Assembly (NCBI GenBank): GCA_905202055.1 | Contig: CAJKQK010000031.1 | Span: 1 to 22,033, forward strand | DNA length: 22,033 nucleotides | Reading direction: 5' to 3' | Source of the DNA: an uncultured Oxalobacter sp. | GTDB lineage: Bacteria; Pseudomonadota; Gammaproteobacteria; Burkholderiales; Burkholderiaceae_D | In this document: piece by piece, positions 1 to 7,830 of the stretch | How positions within the stretch are numbered: position 1 is the stretch's first letter | Layout: every line of letters starts with the position of its first letter | The notes under the pieces: model-generated | Told to the model about the DNA's origin: nothing | Databases searched by the model: none | What the model saw: only the letters and a program-made list of their open reading frames with translations | Translations under genes and position numbers: made by a program

Positions 1-112
1 CCTGATGAAAAAGGGTGCCGTCGACCGGATTGTCGACCGTCGTGAATTGCGCAATGAATTGTCCCATATGCTGGCGATGATGCAAAACAGGCCGATTGAA
101 TCTATTTCATAA
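1..112 (+). CDS. accD: Acetyl-CoA carboxylase carboxyltransferase subunit beta, C-terminal end (partial)
   Basis: Only the last 36 residues are in the window, in frame 2, ending at a TAA at 110-112. The visible stretch LMKKGAVDRIVDRRELRNEL matches the conserved C-terminal segment of AccD (G-A-V-D-x-I-V-D-R-R-E). With AccA, AccD transfers carboxyl from carboxybiotin to acetyl-CoA to form malonyl-CoA, the first committed step of fatty acid synthesis in the cytoplasm. In beta- and gammaproteobacteria accD commonly precedes folC, as it does here. A hairpin terminator directly follows, so accD probably ends the upstream transcript. The zinc-binding N-terminus and most of the enzyme lie outside the window. 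Identity rests on the short tail plus gene order. Confidence 0.85.
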   Translation, partial: LMKKGAVDRIVDRRELRNELSHMLAMMQNRPIESIS

Positions 113-130
113 GCCATTCTGTTTTAATAT

Positions 131-169
131 CAAACGCCTGTTCCAAAAGAATAAGGCGTTTGCGTTTTT
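131..169 (+). terminator. Rho-independent terminator after accD
   Basis: CAAACGCCT (131-139) and AGGCGTTTG (154-162) form a perfect 9-bp stem with a 14-base loop. A T-run follows at 165-169. It lies 18 bases after the accD stop and before folC, so folC may need its own promoter or depend on read-through. Confidence 0.75.
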
Positions 170-195
170 AATGATTTGAATACGATCGTTTTCTC

Positions 196-1530
196 ATGAA
201 GATGTTCAGGCAATCGGCCACAAATAAACCGGAGCGAAACCATCGCACCCTCTCTGAATGGGTTCAGATTGTAGAGGGCTTGCACCCCAAAAATATTGAA
301 ATGGGGCTGGAGAGGATTCGTGTCGTGAAAGAACGGCTGGGCATTCATTTCGATTGCCCTGTCATCATTGTGGGCGGGACAAACGGCAAAGGGTCGACCT
401 CTGCCATGCTCCAGACGATTTATCGTGAAGCGGGCTACAAGACCGGCCTGTATTCCTCTCCCCATATCCATTTTTTCAACGAGCGCATGAAAATCGACGG
501 CGAGATGGTCGACGATGAAACGCTTGTACGTTATTTTGAAGTGATCGAGGAAGTCAGGGGTGATGTTCCACTGACCTTTTTCGAATTCACGACGCTGGTT
601 GCCCTGAAGCTCTATGCCGATGCACAGCTGGATGTCCTTGTTCTTGAAGTCGGTCTCGGTGGGCGGCTCGATGCGGTGAACCTGATCGATGCAGACGTTT
701 CCATCGTCACGAATGTCGCAATCGACCATATTGAATATCTGGGTGATACCCGCGAGAAAATCGGGTTTGAAAAGGCGGGTATTTATCGGCAGGGCCAGTC
801 GGCTTTTTACGGTGATCTCGATCCACCGGAATCGCTTTTGAAATATGCCGCGTCGGTTGGCGCCAATCTCAAGGTTTTCGGCAGGGATTACCGCTTCGAA
901 ACCGATGGCGGCCACTGGAATTATCTGGGTGAAAAATCGTCTTATGCCGGTCTCGTTCCTCCTTCACTGAAAGGGGATACGCAGATTCACAATGCCACGA
1001 CGGTTGTGGCTGCTGTGGAAGCATTGCAACAGCGTTTGCCAGTGGATGCCGCCGCTATTGGACGTGGTATCGTCAGAACCGAACTGCCGGGCCGTTTCCA
1101 GATTCTTCAGGATGAACCATCGGTCATTCTCGACGTCGCCCATAATCCACATGCTGCCGCTGTGCTGGCGAAAAACCTGAAAGACATGGGGTCGTTCCAT
1201 GCGACACATGCCGTGTTCGGCGCCATGTCCGACAAGGATATTGACGGTGTTATCGAGTTGATGAAAGGATGCGTCGATCGCTGGTATGTGACCGATTTGC
1301 CCTTGCCAAGAGCGGCCACGGCACAAGCGCTGAAACAGAAACTCATTTCCGCCGGCGTCACACGCGGCAAAACCAATCAGTGCATATCCGTGTATCACAA
1401 TGCTGTCGATGCCATGACAAGCGCCAAGAACAATGCACAGAAAAATGATAGAATAGTCGCATTCGGATCATTTTGGGTCGTTACAGGGGTCACTGAAGAA
1501 GGTGACCTGAAACCAACCAACCATCGTTGA
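196..1530 (+). CDS. folC: Bifunctional dihydrofolate synthase / folylpolyglutamate synthase
   Basis: This 444-residue protein has the Mur-ligase fold of FolC. It uses ATP to join glutamate to dihydropteroate, giving dihydrofolate, and then extends the polyglutamate tail of folates in the cytoplasm. The P-loop GTNGKGST is at residues 61-68. The downstream motifs EVGLGGRLDAVN, the TNVAIDHIEYLG loop and LDVAHNPHA are all present and typical. Length fits the family. The start is the ATG at 196; another ATG two codons on (202) is equally possible, because neither has a clear Shine-Dalgarno sequence. The gene follows the accD terminator and sits 4 bases before the SPOR-protein gene, which suggests co-transcription. 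No damaged motif was seen. Confidence 0.96.
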   Translation: MKMFRQSATNKPERNHRTLSEWVQIVEGLHPKNIEMGLERIRVVKERLGIHFDCPVIIVGGTNGKGSTSAMLQTIYREAGYKTGLYSSPHIHFFNERMKIDGEMVDDETLVRYFEVIEEVRGDVPLTFFEFTTLVALKLYADAQLDVLVLEVGLGGRLDAVNLIDADVSIVTNVAIDHIEYLGDTREKIGFEKAGIYRQGQSAFYGDLDPPESLLKYAASVGANLKVFGRDYRFETDGGHWNYLGEKSSYAGLVPPSLKGDTQIHNATTVVAAVEALQQRLPVDAAAIGRGIVRTELPGRFQILQDEPSVILDVAHNPHAAAVLAKNLKDMGSFHATHAVFGAMSDKDIDGVIELMKGCVDRWYVTDLPLPRAATAQALKQKLISAGVTRGKTNQCISVYHNAVDAMTSAKNNAQKNDRIVAFGSFWVVTGVTEEGDLKPTNHR

Positions 1531-1534
1531 TTGC

Positions 1535-2488
1535 ATGAGCCGTTTTTCTTTTTTTCGCTGGGGCAAATCGAAATCTGATTCAGAAGGAACGTCACGCGCC
1601 ACTGGTGCGGACAGGTTTGTCGCGGACGATATCGATCGCAAAAAAAATTCCAGCCAGAAAAACAGCGCGGACGACCCGCAATTGCCGCAAAAAAAACGGG
1701 CTCGCCGCCGTCTTGTCGGTTCCATTACGCTGGTCGTGGCAGCTATCATTATTTTGCCGATGATTTTCGAATCGGAACCCAAGCCGGTTTCTCCCAATTT
1801 ATTGCTCGATATCCCTTCCAAAGACAACAAACCGGTTCAGGTAGCGGCGGCCGAACAGACTCCGCCATCTGCTCCGACAACTGAAACGGCGGTTACCCCT
1901 CCAGCCGATCAGGCCCAACAGGTACAGCTTGCTACCGCCCCGACAGAGGGCGTTGCACCGGCAGCGCAGCCATCCACGTCTCCCGTTCAGGAGGCTGCAC
2001 CGGTACAGGGCGCTACCGAACAGCATCTGGCCGCACCAAAAGAAAAAACGGCGACGGCAAGTGAGGCCGACACTCAGAAAAAACAGGCCGAGGCACAGCA
2101 AAAAGCCGAAAAAGCCAGACAGGAAAAACTGAAGGCGGAAAAAGCCAGACAGGAAAAAGCGAAAGCCGACAAACTGAAGGCTGAAAAAGCGAAAGCGGCG
2201 GCCGGTTCCGATCCGATCGGTCAGATGATCGCTGACAAAAATGCCAAAACGTCGACATCCGGCAAACAGGTCATTCAGGTCGCAGCGCTGACATCGCCGC
2301 AGAAGGTCAGTGAATTGCAGGCGAAACTTTCCAGGGCGGGAATCCATTCCCATACCCAGAAAGTGAAAGCCGGGAATGGAGAAGAGCGGATCCGTGTCCG
2401 TATCGGGCCTCTCTCCAGGGGCGATGCGGACAGGACGTGTTCAAAACTCAAAAGCATGGGATTGTCCTGTACCCTGTTGCCGAACTGA
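1535..2488 (+). CDS. SPOR-domain membrane protein (DedD-like)
   Basis: This 317-residue protein has a short basic cytoplasmic N-terminus, one membrane helix near residues 59-78 (LVGSITLVVAAIIILPMIF), a long Pro/Ala/Gln/Thr-rich linker, a Lys/Ala/Glu coiled segment, and a C-terminal SPOR domain from about 244 to 317. The domain includes GEERIRVRIGPLSRGDADR. SPOR domains bind peptidoglycan stripped of stem peptides and gather at the division septum, so a role in cell constriction is likely. The folC-dedD-cvpA order is conserved in Pseudomonas and Burkholderiales, and DedD is the E. coli counterpart. The coiled segment consists of near-identical 10-residue units, also visible as 21-base direct repeats in the DNA. 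It starts 4 bases after folC. Confidence 0.9.
   Translation: MSRFSFFRWGKSKSDSEGTSRATGADRFVADDIDRKKNSSQKNSADDPQLPQKKRARRRLVGSITLVVAAIIILPMIFESEPKPVSPNLLLDIPSKDNKPVQVAAAEQTPPSAPTTETAVTPPADQAQQVQLATAPTEGVAPAAQPSTSPVQEAAPVQGATEQHLAAPKEKTATASEADTQKKQAEAQQKAEKARQEKLKAEKARQEKAKADKLKAEKAKAAAGSDPIGQMIADKNAKTSTSGKQVIQVAALTSPQKVSELQAKLSRAGIHSHTQKVKAGNGEERIRVRIGPLSRGDADRTCSKLKSMGLSCTLLPN
2108..2158 (+). repeat. 21-base direct repeat with 30-base period inside the SPOR-protein gene
   Basis: An identical 21-base segment occurs at 2108-2128 and 2138-2158. It encodes part of a 10-residue unit of the type AEKARQEKLK, followed by AEKARQEKAK and a diverged ADKLKAEKAK. Such repeats can gain or lose units by slippage without breaking the frame. 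Confidence 0.85.
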
Positions 2489-2508
2489 TGTGACGACTGG
2501 ATCGCATT

Positions 2509-2997
2509 TTGACTGCTTTCGATTACGTATTGCTGTTTCTGCTGGTCGGTTTCATGCTGATCAGCATGACGAAAGGTCTGGTGCGCGAAGTCATTTCGCT
2601 GCTTAGCTGGGTGGTCGCCTTTTATGTGGCGACCCATTACGGGGAAGTCCTGATGCCTTGGCTGCCCAATGCGGTCTCAGGGGATGTCATGAGAATGATC
2701 GTGGCGTTCATTGTGCTGTTTATCGGCACCCGGATTGTCATGGCAATACTGGCAAGACTGGTGAATGTCGTATTGCATGCAACGGGACTGACGTTGCTGG
2801 ATCGCTTTCTGGGCGCACTGTTCGGGTTGGCAAAAGGGGCGTTGGTCGCTCTGGCACTGGTACTGGTTTGCGGGATGACGAAAATACCGCAGCAACCGTT
2901 CTGGAAGAATGCGATGTTCAGCCCGATGGTGGTACAGGTCGCGAAAATGACCATGCCGTATTTGCCGGAATATTTTGTGGAATACATACATTTCTGA
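2509..2997 (+). CDS. cvpA: CvpA family inner-membrane protein
   Basis: This 162-residue, very hydrophobic protein has about four membrane helices, near residues 5-20, 28-46, 60-80 and 98-120. The N-terminal pattern FDYVLLFLLVGFMLISMTKG-LVREVISLLSWV is characteristic of CvpA. In E. coli CvpA is needed for colicin V production and for bile-salt and envelope stress tolerance; its molecular activity is unsettled. The start is a TTG at 2509, because no ATG or GTG lies close to the conserved N-terminus. The gap to the preceding SPOR gene is 20 bases. purF follows, the widespread cvpA-purF pairing. No strong ribosome-binding site precedes the TTG, so expression may rely partly on translational coupling. 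Confidence 0.92.
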   Translation: MTAFDYVLLFLLVGFMLISMTKGLVREVISLLSWVVAFYVATHYGEVLMPWLPNAVSGDVMRMIVAFIVLFIGTRIVMAILARLVNVVLHATGLTLLDRFLGALFGLAKGALVALALVLVCGMTKIPQQPFWKNAMFSPMVVQVAKMTMPYLPEYFVEYIHF

Positions 2998-3057
2998 TTC
3001 AGGGTATCCTATCGGTTTCGATGTATTCCTGTGGTTTTGTTTTCTTAATTTTTGATT

Positions 3058-3063
3058 GAGGAG
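3058..3063 (+). promoter_or_regulatory. Shine-Dalgarno sequence that fixes the purF start
   Basis: GAGGAG lies 6 bases before the ATG at 3070. It supports that ATG over an in-frame upstream codon at 3052. The protein must begin Met-Cys for the catalytic cysteine to be exposed. Confidence 0.85.
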
Positions 3064-3069
3064 TCCACC

Positions 3070-4590
3070 ATGTGTGGCATCGTTGGTATTGTTTCACAGA
3101 CACCTGTCAACCAGCTGATTTACGATGCATTGCAGCTTTTGCAGCATCGTGGTCAGGACGCTGCAGGCATCGCAACCAGCAGTAACGGCAAGTTCGCGAT
3201 GTTCAAGGCAAACGGTCTGGTCAGAGACGTTTTCCGTACACGCAATATGCGCGCCTTGCCCGGAAACTGCGGCATCGGCCATGTCCGTTACCCGACAGCC
3301 GGTTCTGCCAAGAATGAAGAGGAAGCGCAGCCATTTTACGTGAATGCGCCTTTCGGCATCACGTTTGCCCACAACGGCAATCTGACCAATTGCGAGCAGT
3401 TGAAAGGCGAAATGTTCAAAAACGATCGCCGCCACATCAATACAAACTCCGATTCCGAAGTCCTCCTGAACGTGTTGGCCCATGAAATGCAGGAAGCGAC
3501 CAGCGGTTATTCGCTGGACCCGGCAGCACTCTTTCGGGCAGTGTCCGTTCTGCATAAACGGGTTCGCGGCGCTTATGCTGCGGTCGCCCATATTACCGAT
3601 GCCGGTATTCTCGCTTTTCGCGATCCATACGGTATACGTCCACTGTGTATCGGCTTTGCCGAAACGGACAAGGGTACGGAATATATGGTTGCCAGTGAAT
3701 CCGTTGCGCTTGAAGGCCTGGGTTTCCGTTTCCTGCGTGATGTCATGCCGGGTGAAGCGATTTTCATCGATATCGAAGGCAATCTGTACAACCAGCAATG
3801 TGCTGAAAATCCGAGCTTAAATCCCTGTATTTTCGAATACGTCTATCTGGCACGTCCGGATTCACTGATCGATGGCGCATCAGTGTATGCCACACGCCTG
3901 AAAATGGGCGAACATCTGGCAGACAAGATCAAAGGCCAGATTCCGACTGGTGATATCGATGTCGTCATGCCGATTCCGGACTCTTCCCGTCCTGCTGCCA
4001 TTCAGCTTGCGCTGAAACTGGGTATCGAATATCGCGAAGGCCTGATCAAGAACCGCTACATCGGCCGTACCTTTATCATGCCGGGGCAGGCTGTCCGCAA
4101 ACGCTCCGTCCGCCAGAAGCTGAATACCATCGGTTCCGAATTCAAAGGCAAGAACGTGTTGCTGGTCGATGATTCCATCGTCCGTGGCACGACCTGCAAG
4201 GAAATCGTCCAGATGGTGCGCGAAGCAGGTGCCAATAAAGTCATCTTCGCATCCGCTGCGCCGCCAGTCAAATTCCCGAATGTGTACGGTATCGACATGC
4301 CGACACGTGACGAACTGATCGCTTACGGACGTACCGATGAGGAAGTTCGTCGCGAAATGACGGCCGATGCGCTGGTTTATCAGGATCTTGCGGCATTGAA
4401 ACAGTCGATAACCGACGTCAATCCGGCATTGAGAAGTTTCGAGGCTTCCTGTTTCGACGGCTTGTACATTACCGGGGATGTATCGGCAGATTACCTCAAT
4501 CGTGTTGAAAATGAACGAAAAAACTCTACTCCGGCTCCGGACGATATGGTTCGGAACCAGTTGAATCTTTCTCTGGCGACGGCTGAGTAA
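3070..4590 (+). CDS. purF: Amidophosphoribosyltransferase
   Basis: This 506-residue enzyme catalyses the first step of purine synthesis: PRPP plus glutamine gives 5-phosphoribosylamine. The protein begins MCGIVGIVSQ, so after Met removal Cys becomes the N-terminal nucleophile of the class II glutaminase domain. RGQDAAG, RYPTAG and HNGNL (from about residue 101) belong to that domain. The PRPP-binding loop VDDSIVRGTT is at 366-375 in the C-terminal phosphoribosyltransferase domain. An extended frame from 3052 would add six residues and bury the cysteine; the GAGGAG site supports 3070. cvpA ends 72 bases upstream. In many relatives metZ follows purF; here greB follows instead. Length and motifs are normal. 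Confidence 0.97.
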   Translation: MCGIVGIVSQTPVNQLIYDALQLLQHRGQDAAGIATSSNGKFAMFKANGLVRDVFRTRNMRALPGNCGIGHVRYPTAGSAKNEEEAQPFYVNAPFGITFAHNGNLTNCEQLKGEMFKNDRRHINTNSDSEVLLNVLAHEMQEATSGYSLDPAALFRAVSVLHKRVRGAYAAVAHITDAGILAFRDPYGIRPLCIGFAETDKGTEYMVASESVALEGLGFRFLRDVMPGEAIFIDIEGNLYNQQCAENPSLNPCIFEYVYLARPDSLIDGASVYATRLKMGEHLADKIKGQIPTGDIDVVMPIPDSSRPAAIQLALKLGIEYREGLIKNRYIGRTFIMPGQAVRKRSVRQKLNTIGSEFKGKNVLLVDDSIVRGTTCKEIVQMVREAGANKVIFASAAPPVKFPNVYGIDMPTRDELIAYGRTDEEVRREMTADALVYQDLAALKQSITDVNPALRSFEASCFDGLYITGDVSADYLNRVENERKNSTPAPDDMVRNQLNLSLATAE

Positions 4591-4615
4591 GACAAGATGC
4601 ATGTAAGGGTCTGAC

Positions 4616-4640
4616 GCCGTGGAAGCGGCTTCAGGCCTTT
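4616..4640 (+). terminator. Possible weak terminator after purF
   Basis: GCCG (4616-4619) can pair with CGGC (4626-4629) across a 6-base loop, and a T5 run lies a few bases further on in CAGGCCTTTTT. The stem is short and not adjacent to the T-run, so this is only a candidate. Confidence 0.3.
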
Positions 4641-4737
4641 TTGTTCCAAAAGAGCAGGAGATGCCGGTCAGCGTTTGACCGTTTTCAGAGTGTCTGATTA
4701 CCCTGAGAACTTTATTATTCGATTGAGTCAAAACATT

Positions 4738-5292
4738 ATGAATAAAGCTTTTACAAAAGAATCGGATAACGACGACGAACTGGAACCGAATATTCCCGTG
4801 CTTCCGGCCGGGTTCAAGAATTACATTACCCCTGCCGGTCTGAAGAGTCTGAAAGACGAGTTGTTGTCTCTCATCGACAAGGAACGACCTCAGGTTGTCC
4901 AGATCGTGTCCTGGGCGGCATCCAATGGTGACCGTTCGGAAAATGGCGATTACATTTACGGCAAACGCCGTTTGCGTGAGATCGACCGTCGTATCCGTTT
5001 CCTGATCAAACGGATCGAGGCCGCTGAAGAATTCGATCCCAGCATTCATTACGGAAACGACCAGATTTTCTTTGGCGCGACGGTGACCTATGAACGCGAG
5101 AATGGTGAGGAAAATACGGTCACTATAGTCGGTATTGATGAATTCGATCCCTTGCAGGGGAGAATCAGCTGGATATCCCCTATGGCCAAAACACTGATCA
5201 AGGCACGTGAAGGCGATACGGTTACCCTGCATACGCCTGCGGGTGTCGAGGAGCTGGTCATTCTGGAAGTGAATTACCCGAAACCTGAATAA
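4738..5292 (+). CDS. greB: Transcription elongation factor GreB
   Basis: This 184-residue factor enters the RNA polymerase secondary channel and stimulates cleavage of backtracked RNA. An N-terminal coiled-coil spans about residues 33-95. At its tip is the GDRSENGDY motif (64-72) with the acidic residues D65 and E68 that help hold the catalytic magnesium. The segment YIYGKRRLREIDRRIRFL distinguishes GreB from GreA. A C-terminal FKBP-like domain follows, containing GRISWISPMAKTL. The ATG at 4738 is chosen: an in-frame TTG at 4675 would add 21 unconserved residues. A 147-base gap separates it from purF, so it may be transcribed alone. A TTGACC at 4675 could be a -35 element, but I see no convincing -10. 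Confidence 0.95.
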   Translation: MNKAFTKESDNDDELEPNIPVLPAGFKNYITPAGLKSLKDELLSLIDKERPQVVQIVSWAASNGDRSENGDYIYGKRRLREIDRRIRFLIKRIEAAEEFDPSIHYGNDQIFFGATVTYERENGEENTVTIVGIDEFDPLQGRISWISPMAKTLIKAREGDTVTLHTPAGVEELVILEVNYPKPE

Positions 5293-5352
5293 GGCTCTTG
5301 CCTTTCTTTTTGTTGGCCTGGTTGTGCCGGTATGTTTTTCCGGCGAAATGCA

Positions 5353-5380
5353 TTGCATTCAATCAGTTCCCACTTATACT
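5353..5380 (+). promoter_or_regulatory. Predicted sigma-70 promoter of ygiQ
   Basis: TTGCAT (5353-5358) and TATACT (5375-5380) are separated by 16 bases. The predicted transcript start is near 5387, about 27 bases before the ygiQ start codon. Confidence 0.6.
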
Positions 5381-5413
5381 GGCTGAAATTTTACTGTTTT
5401 CTCCAAACCCGAT

Positions 5414-7648
5414 ATGACGGTCGTCCCGAAAAATATATTTTCCTACGTTTCCCGTAAAGTGAAACGCGCTGGTGCAGCCCCTTTTTTGCCGATGTCGAAA
5501 AAGGAAATGGATGCACTCGGCTGGGATGCCTGCGACATCATTCTGGTTTCCGGAGACGCTTATATCGACCATCCCAGTTTCGGCGTGGCACTGATCGGCC
5601 GTGTGCTCGAAGCGCAAGGGTTCAGGGTCGGCATCATCGCCCAGCCGGACTGGAAATCGGCCCAGTCTTTCCGGGCGCTGGGGAAACCGAAGCTCTATTT
5701 CGGTGTCACATCCGGCAATATGGATTCGATGGTCAACCGTTATACGGCAGAACGGAAAATCCGTTCGGACGACGCCTATACACCTGGAGGAAAAGCCGGA
5801 AAACGACCCGATCGCGCGCTGGTGGTCTACGCGCAACGGGCCAAGGAAGCCTGGCCGGGCATTCCGGTCGTCATCGGTTCGATTGAGGCGAGTCTTCGCA
5901 GGGTGGCGCATTACGATTACTGGTCTGACAAGGTCCGGCGTTCGGTATTGCCGGATTCCAAGGCCGATATCCTTGTGTACGGCAATGCCGAGAGGGCGAT
6001 TGTCGAGTTGTCGCATCGTCTTGCGGCAGGGGAAAAAATCGAATCGATCCGCGATTTGCGCGGTACGGCGTTCATGGTGCCGAAAGGCTGGAAGCCGGAT
6101 GCAGACTGGACGGAAATCGATTCGTCTCGTCTTGACAAGCCGGGCCCTGTCAGGAAACATGCCAATCCTTATTTTCCCGAACAGGAAGTGTGCGGGGCGA
6201 AAGCACAGCAGGACAAGGCTGCCCGGGAATCGATCAGGGAAAGCAAAATCAGTCTGCGCCTGAAAGCGAACAGCCAGTCTGTCGTTCGTTTGCCATCGTA
6301 TGAACAGGTGGTGGATGACCCGGTTTTGTACGCCCATGCCTCTCGCGTCATGCATCTGGAATCCAATCCGGGCAATGCCCGTGCACTCGTTCAGGCACAC
6401 GGCGAACGTGACGTCTGGTTGAATCCCCCGCCGTTGCCGCTGGCGATGGAAGAAATGGATGGCGTTTTCGGATTACCTTATGCCAGGGGCCCGCATCCTG
6501 CCTACAAGGGGGAGACTATCCCGGCATGGGAAATGATCCGCTTTTCCGTCAATATCATGCGTGGTTGTTTTGGCGGTTGCTCGTTTTGTTCGATTACCGA
6601 ACATGAAGGGCGTATTATCCAGAGCCGGTCAGAACCGTCTATCCTGCGCGAAATCGGGGAAATCCGCGATAATGTGGACGGGTTCACCGGCGTCATTTCC
6701 GATCTGGGTGGGCCGACGGCAAACATGTACCGGCTCGGATGCCGGGACGAAAAAATCCAGAGCGTCTGCCGCCGCTTGTCCTGCGTTTATCCGCAAATCT
6801 GCAAGAACCTTAATACCGACCACAGCAAACTCATTTCCCTGTACCGAAAGGCACGGGCATTGCCGGGCGTGAAAAAAATCCTTATCGGTTCAGGGGTCCG
6901 TTACGACATCGCCGTCAAATCGCCTGAATACATTCGCGAACTGGTCACGCACCATGTCGGCGGTTTGCTGAAAATCGCACCGGAACATACGGAACAGAAC
7001 GTCCTGTCAAAGATGATGAAACCGGGTATCGGTTCGTACGACGAATTCAAACGCCTGTTCGACCGTTATTCGAAAGAAGCGGGCAAGGAACAATATCTTG
7101 TGCCGTATTTCATCGCCGCCCATCCGGGCGCAACCGATGAAGACATGCTGAATCTGGCCTTGTGGCTGAAGCGGAACCGTTTCCGGCCGGATCAGGTACA
7201 GACTTTCATGCCGACACCACTGGCACTGGCGACAACGATGTATCACTCCGAACGTAATCCGCTGGAGCCTGTCTCTTACGATTCGGAAAAAGTCGAAACG
7301 GCCCGAAAAGGGCAGGTTCGCCGTTTGCACAAGGCTTTTTTGCGTTATCACGATCCCGAAAACTGGCAACTCCTGCGAGAGTGGCTCCGCAGGCACGGAC
7401 GTGACGACCTGATCGGAAACGGGCCGAACCAGCTCGTTCCGGCATGGAAATCCGCGCCAGCAGGTGCCCTGAACCGTTTCGGTGTACCGGCAAAGGGAAA
7501 CAATATGTCCCGATCCGGTTTGCAGGGACAAACGAAAAACCGGCCGGCAAACAAGGCTGAAGGGCCAAAACAGGGCGACAGCCGGAAAGGGCAGTTTGCG
7601 GCGGGAAGCCGTCATCGGAAAGGCGTTCCGACACGGTCGGGACGCTGA
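5414..7648 (+). CDS. ygiQ: YgiQ family radical SAM protein
   Basis: This 744-residue protein belongs to the YgiQ (UPF0313) radical SAM family. The N-terminal part carries the conserved MSKKEMDALGWD and DIILVSGDAYIDHPSFGVAL segments. The iron-sulfur motif CFGGCSFC (CX3CX2C) has its cysteines at 385, 389 and 392, and it sits in NIMRGCFGGCSFCSITEHEG. KIAPEHTE and the QTFMPTPLALATTMYHSE segment in the C-terminal half also match the family. The last ~70 residues are basic, rich in Gly, Arg, Lys and Gln, and probably disordered; this tail is common in the family. The biochemical substrate is unknown. The start at 5414 has no clear Shine-Dalgarno sequence but fits the predicted promoter; internal Met 27 is an alternative. 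Confidence 0.93.
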   Translation: MTVVPKNIFSYVSRKVKRAGAAPFLPMSKKEMDALGWDACDIILVSGDAYIDHPSFGVALIGRVLEAQGFRVGIIAQPDWKSAQSFRALGKPKLYFGVTSGNMDSMVNRYTAERKIRSDDAYTPGGKAGKRPDRALVVYAQRAKEAWPGIPVVIGSIEASLRRVAHYDYWSDKVRRSVLPDSKADILVYGNAERAIVELSHRLAAGEKIESIRDLRGTAFMVPKGWKPDADWTEIDSSRLDKPGPVRKHANPYFPEQEVCGAKAQQDKAARESIRESKISLRLKANSQSVVRLPSYEQVVDDPVLYAHASRVMHLESNPGNARALVQAHGERDVWLNPPPLPLAMEEMDGVFGLPYARGPHPAYKGETIPAWEMIRFSVNIMRGCFGGCSFCSITEHEGRIIQSRSEPSILREIGEIRDNVDGFTGVISDLGGPTANMYRLGCRDEKIQSVCRRLSCVYPQICKNLNTDHSKLISLYRKARALPGVKKILIGSGVRYDIAVKSPEYIRELVTHHVGGLLKIAPEHTEQNVLSKMMKPGIGSYDEFKRLFDRYSKEAGKEQYLVPYFIAAHPGATDEDMLNLALWLKRNRFRPDQVQTFMPTPLALATTMYHSERNPLEPVSYDSEKVETARKGQVRRLHKAFLRYHDPENWQLLREWLRRHGRDDLIGNGPNQLVPAWKSAPAGALNRFGVPAKGNNMSRSGLQGQTKNRPANKAEGPKQGDSRKGQFAAGSRHRKGVPTRSGR

Positions 7649-7676
7649 AATATCCGGTTTGAAACCTGTATTCATG

Positions 7677-7697
7677 CCGATTTAAACAACAAATCGG
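7677..7697. other. Perfect hairpin in the ygiQ-lepA gap, without T-run
   Basis: CCGATTT (7677-7683) and AAATCGG (7691-7697) form a 7-bp stem around a 7-base loop. No T-run follows on either strand. It may mark the 3' end of the ygiQ transcript or serve as an RNA stability element; its function is not shown by the sequence. Confidence 0.4.
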
Positions 7698-7830
7698 AAG
7701 ATATGGCACATCGTCCGGATTTAATCGACGCCAAGGCCATGTTTTTCGGGTGAAATCCAGTAAAATGTCGCCATTATCCAGTTCATGGCTGGATGCTATC
7801 CGAACAAGTTATTATTTCTGTGCACGACGA

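Noticed and set aside
5326..5344. Hairpin GCCGG / CCGGC after greB
   Set aside because: Five-bp stem with no T-run following on either strand, so it is not a convincing terminator.
3880..5358. A 492-codon open frame on the minus strand opposite purF and greB
   Set aside because: It is the mirror of two clear genes, matches no family I recognise, and crosses their gap without its own signals. Long antisense frames are common opposite genes with biased codon use.
5363..6400. A 345-codon minus-strand open frame opposite ygiQ
   Set aside because: The + strand ygiQ has intact, family-defining motifs; the antisense frame has a composition typical of a reversed coding strand and no recognisable domain.
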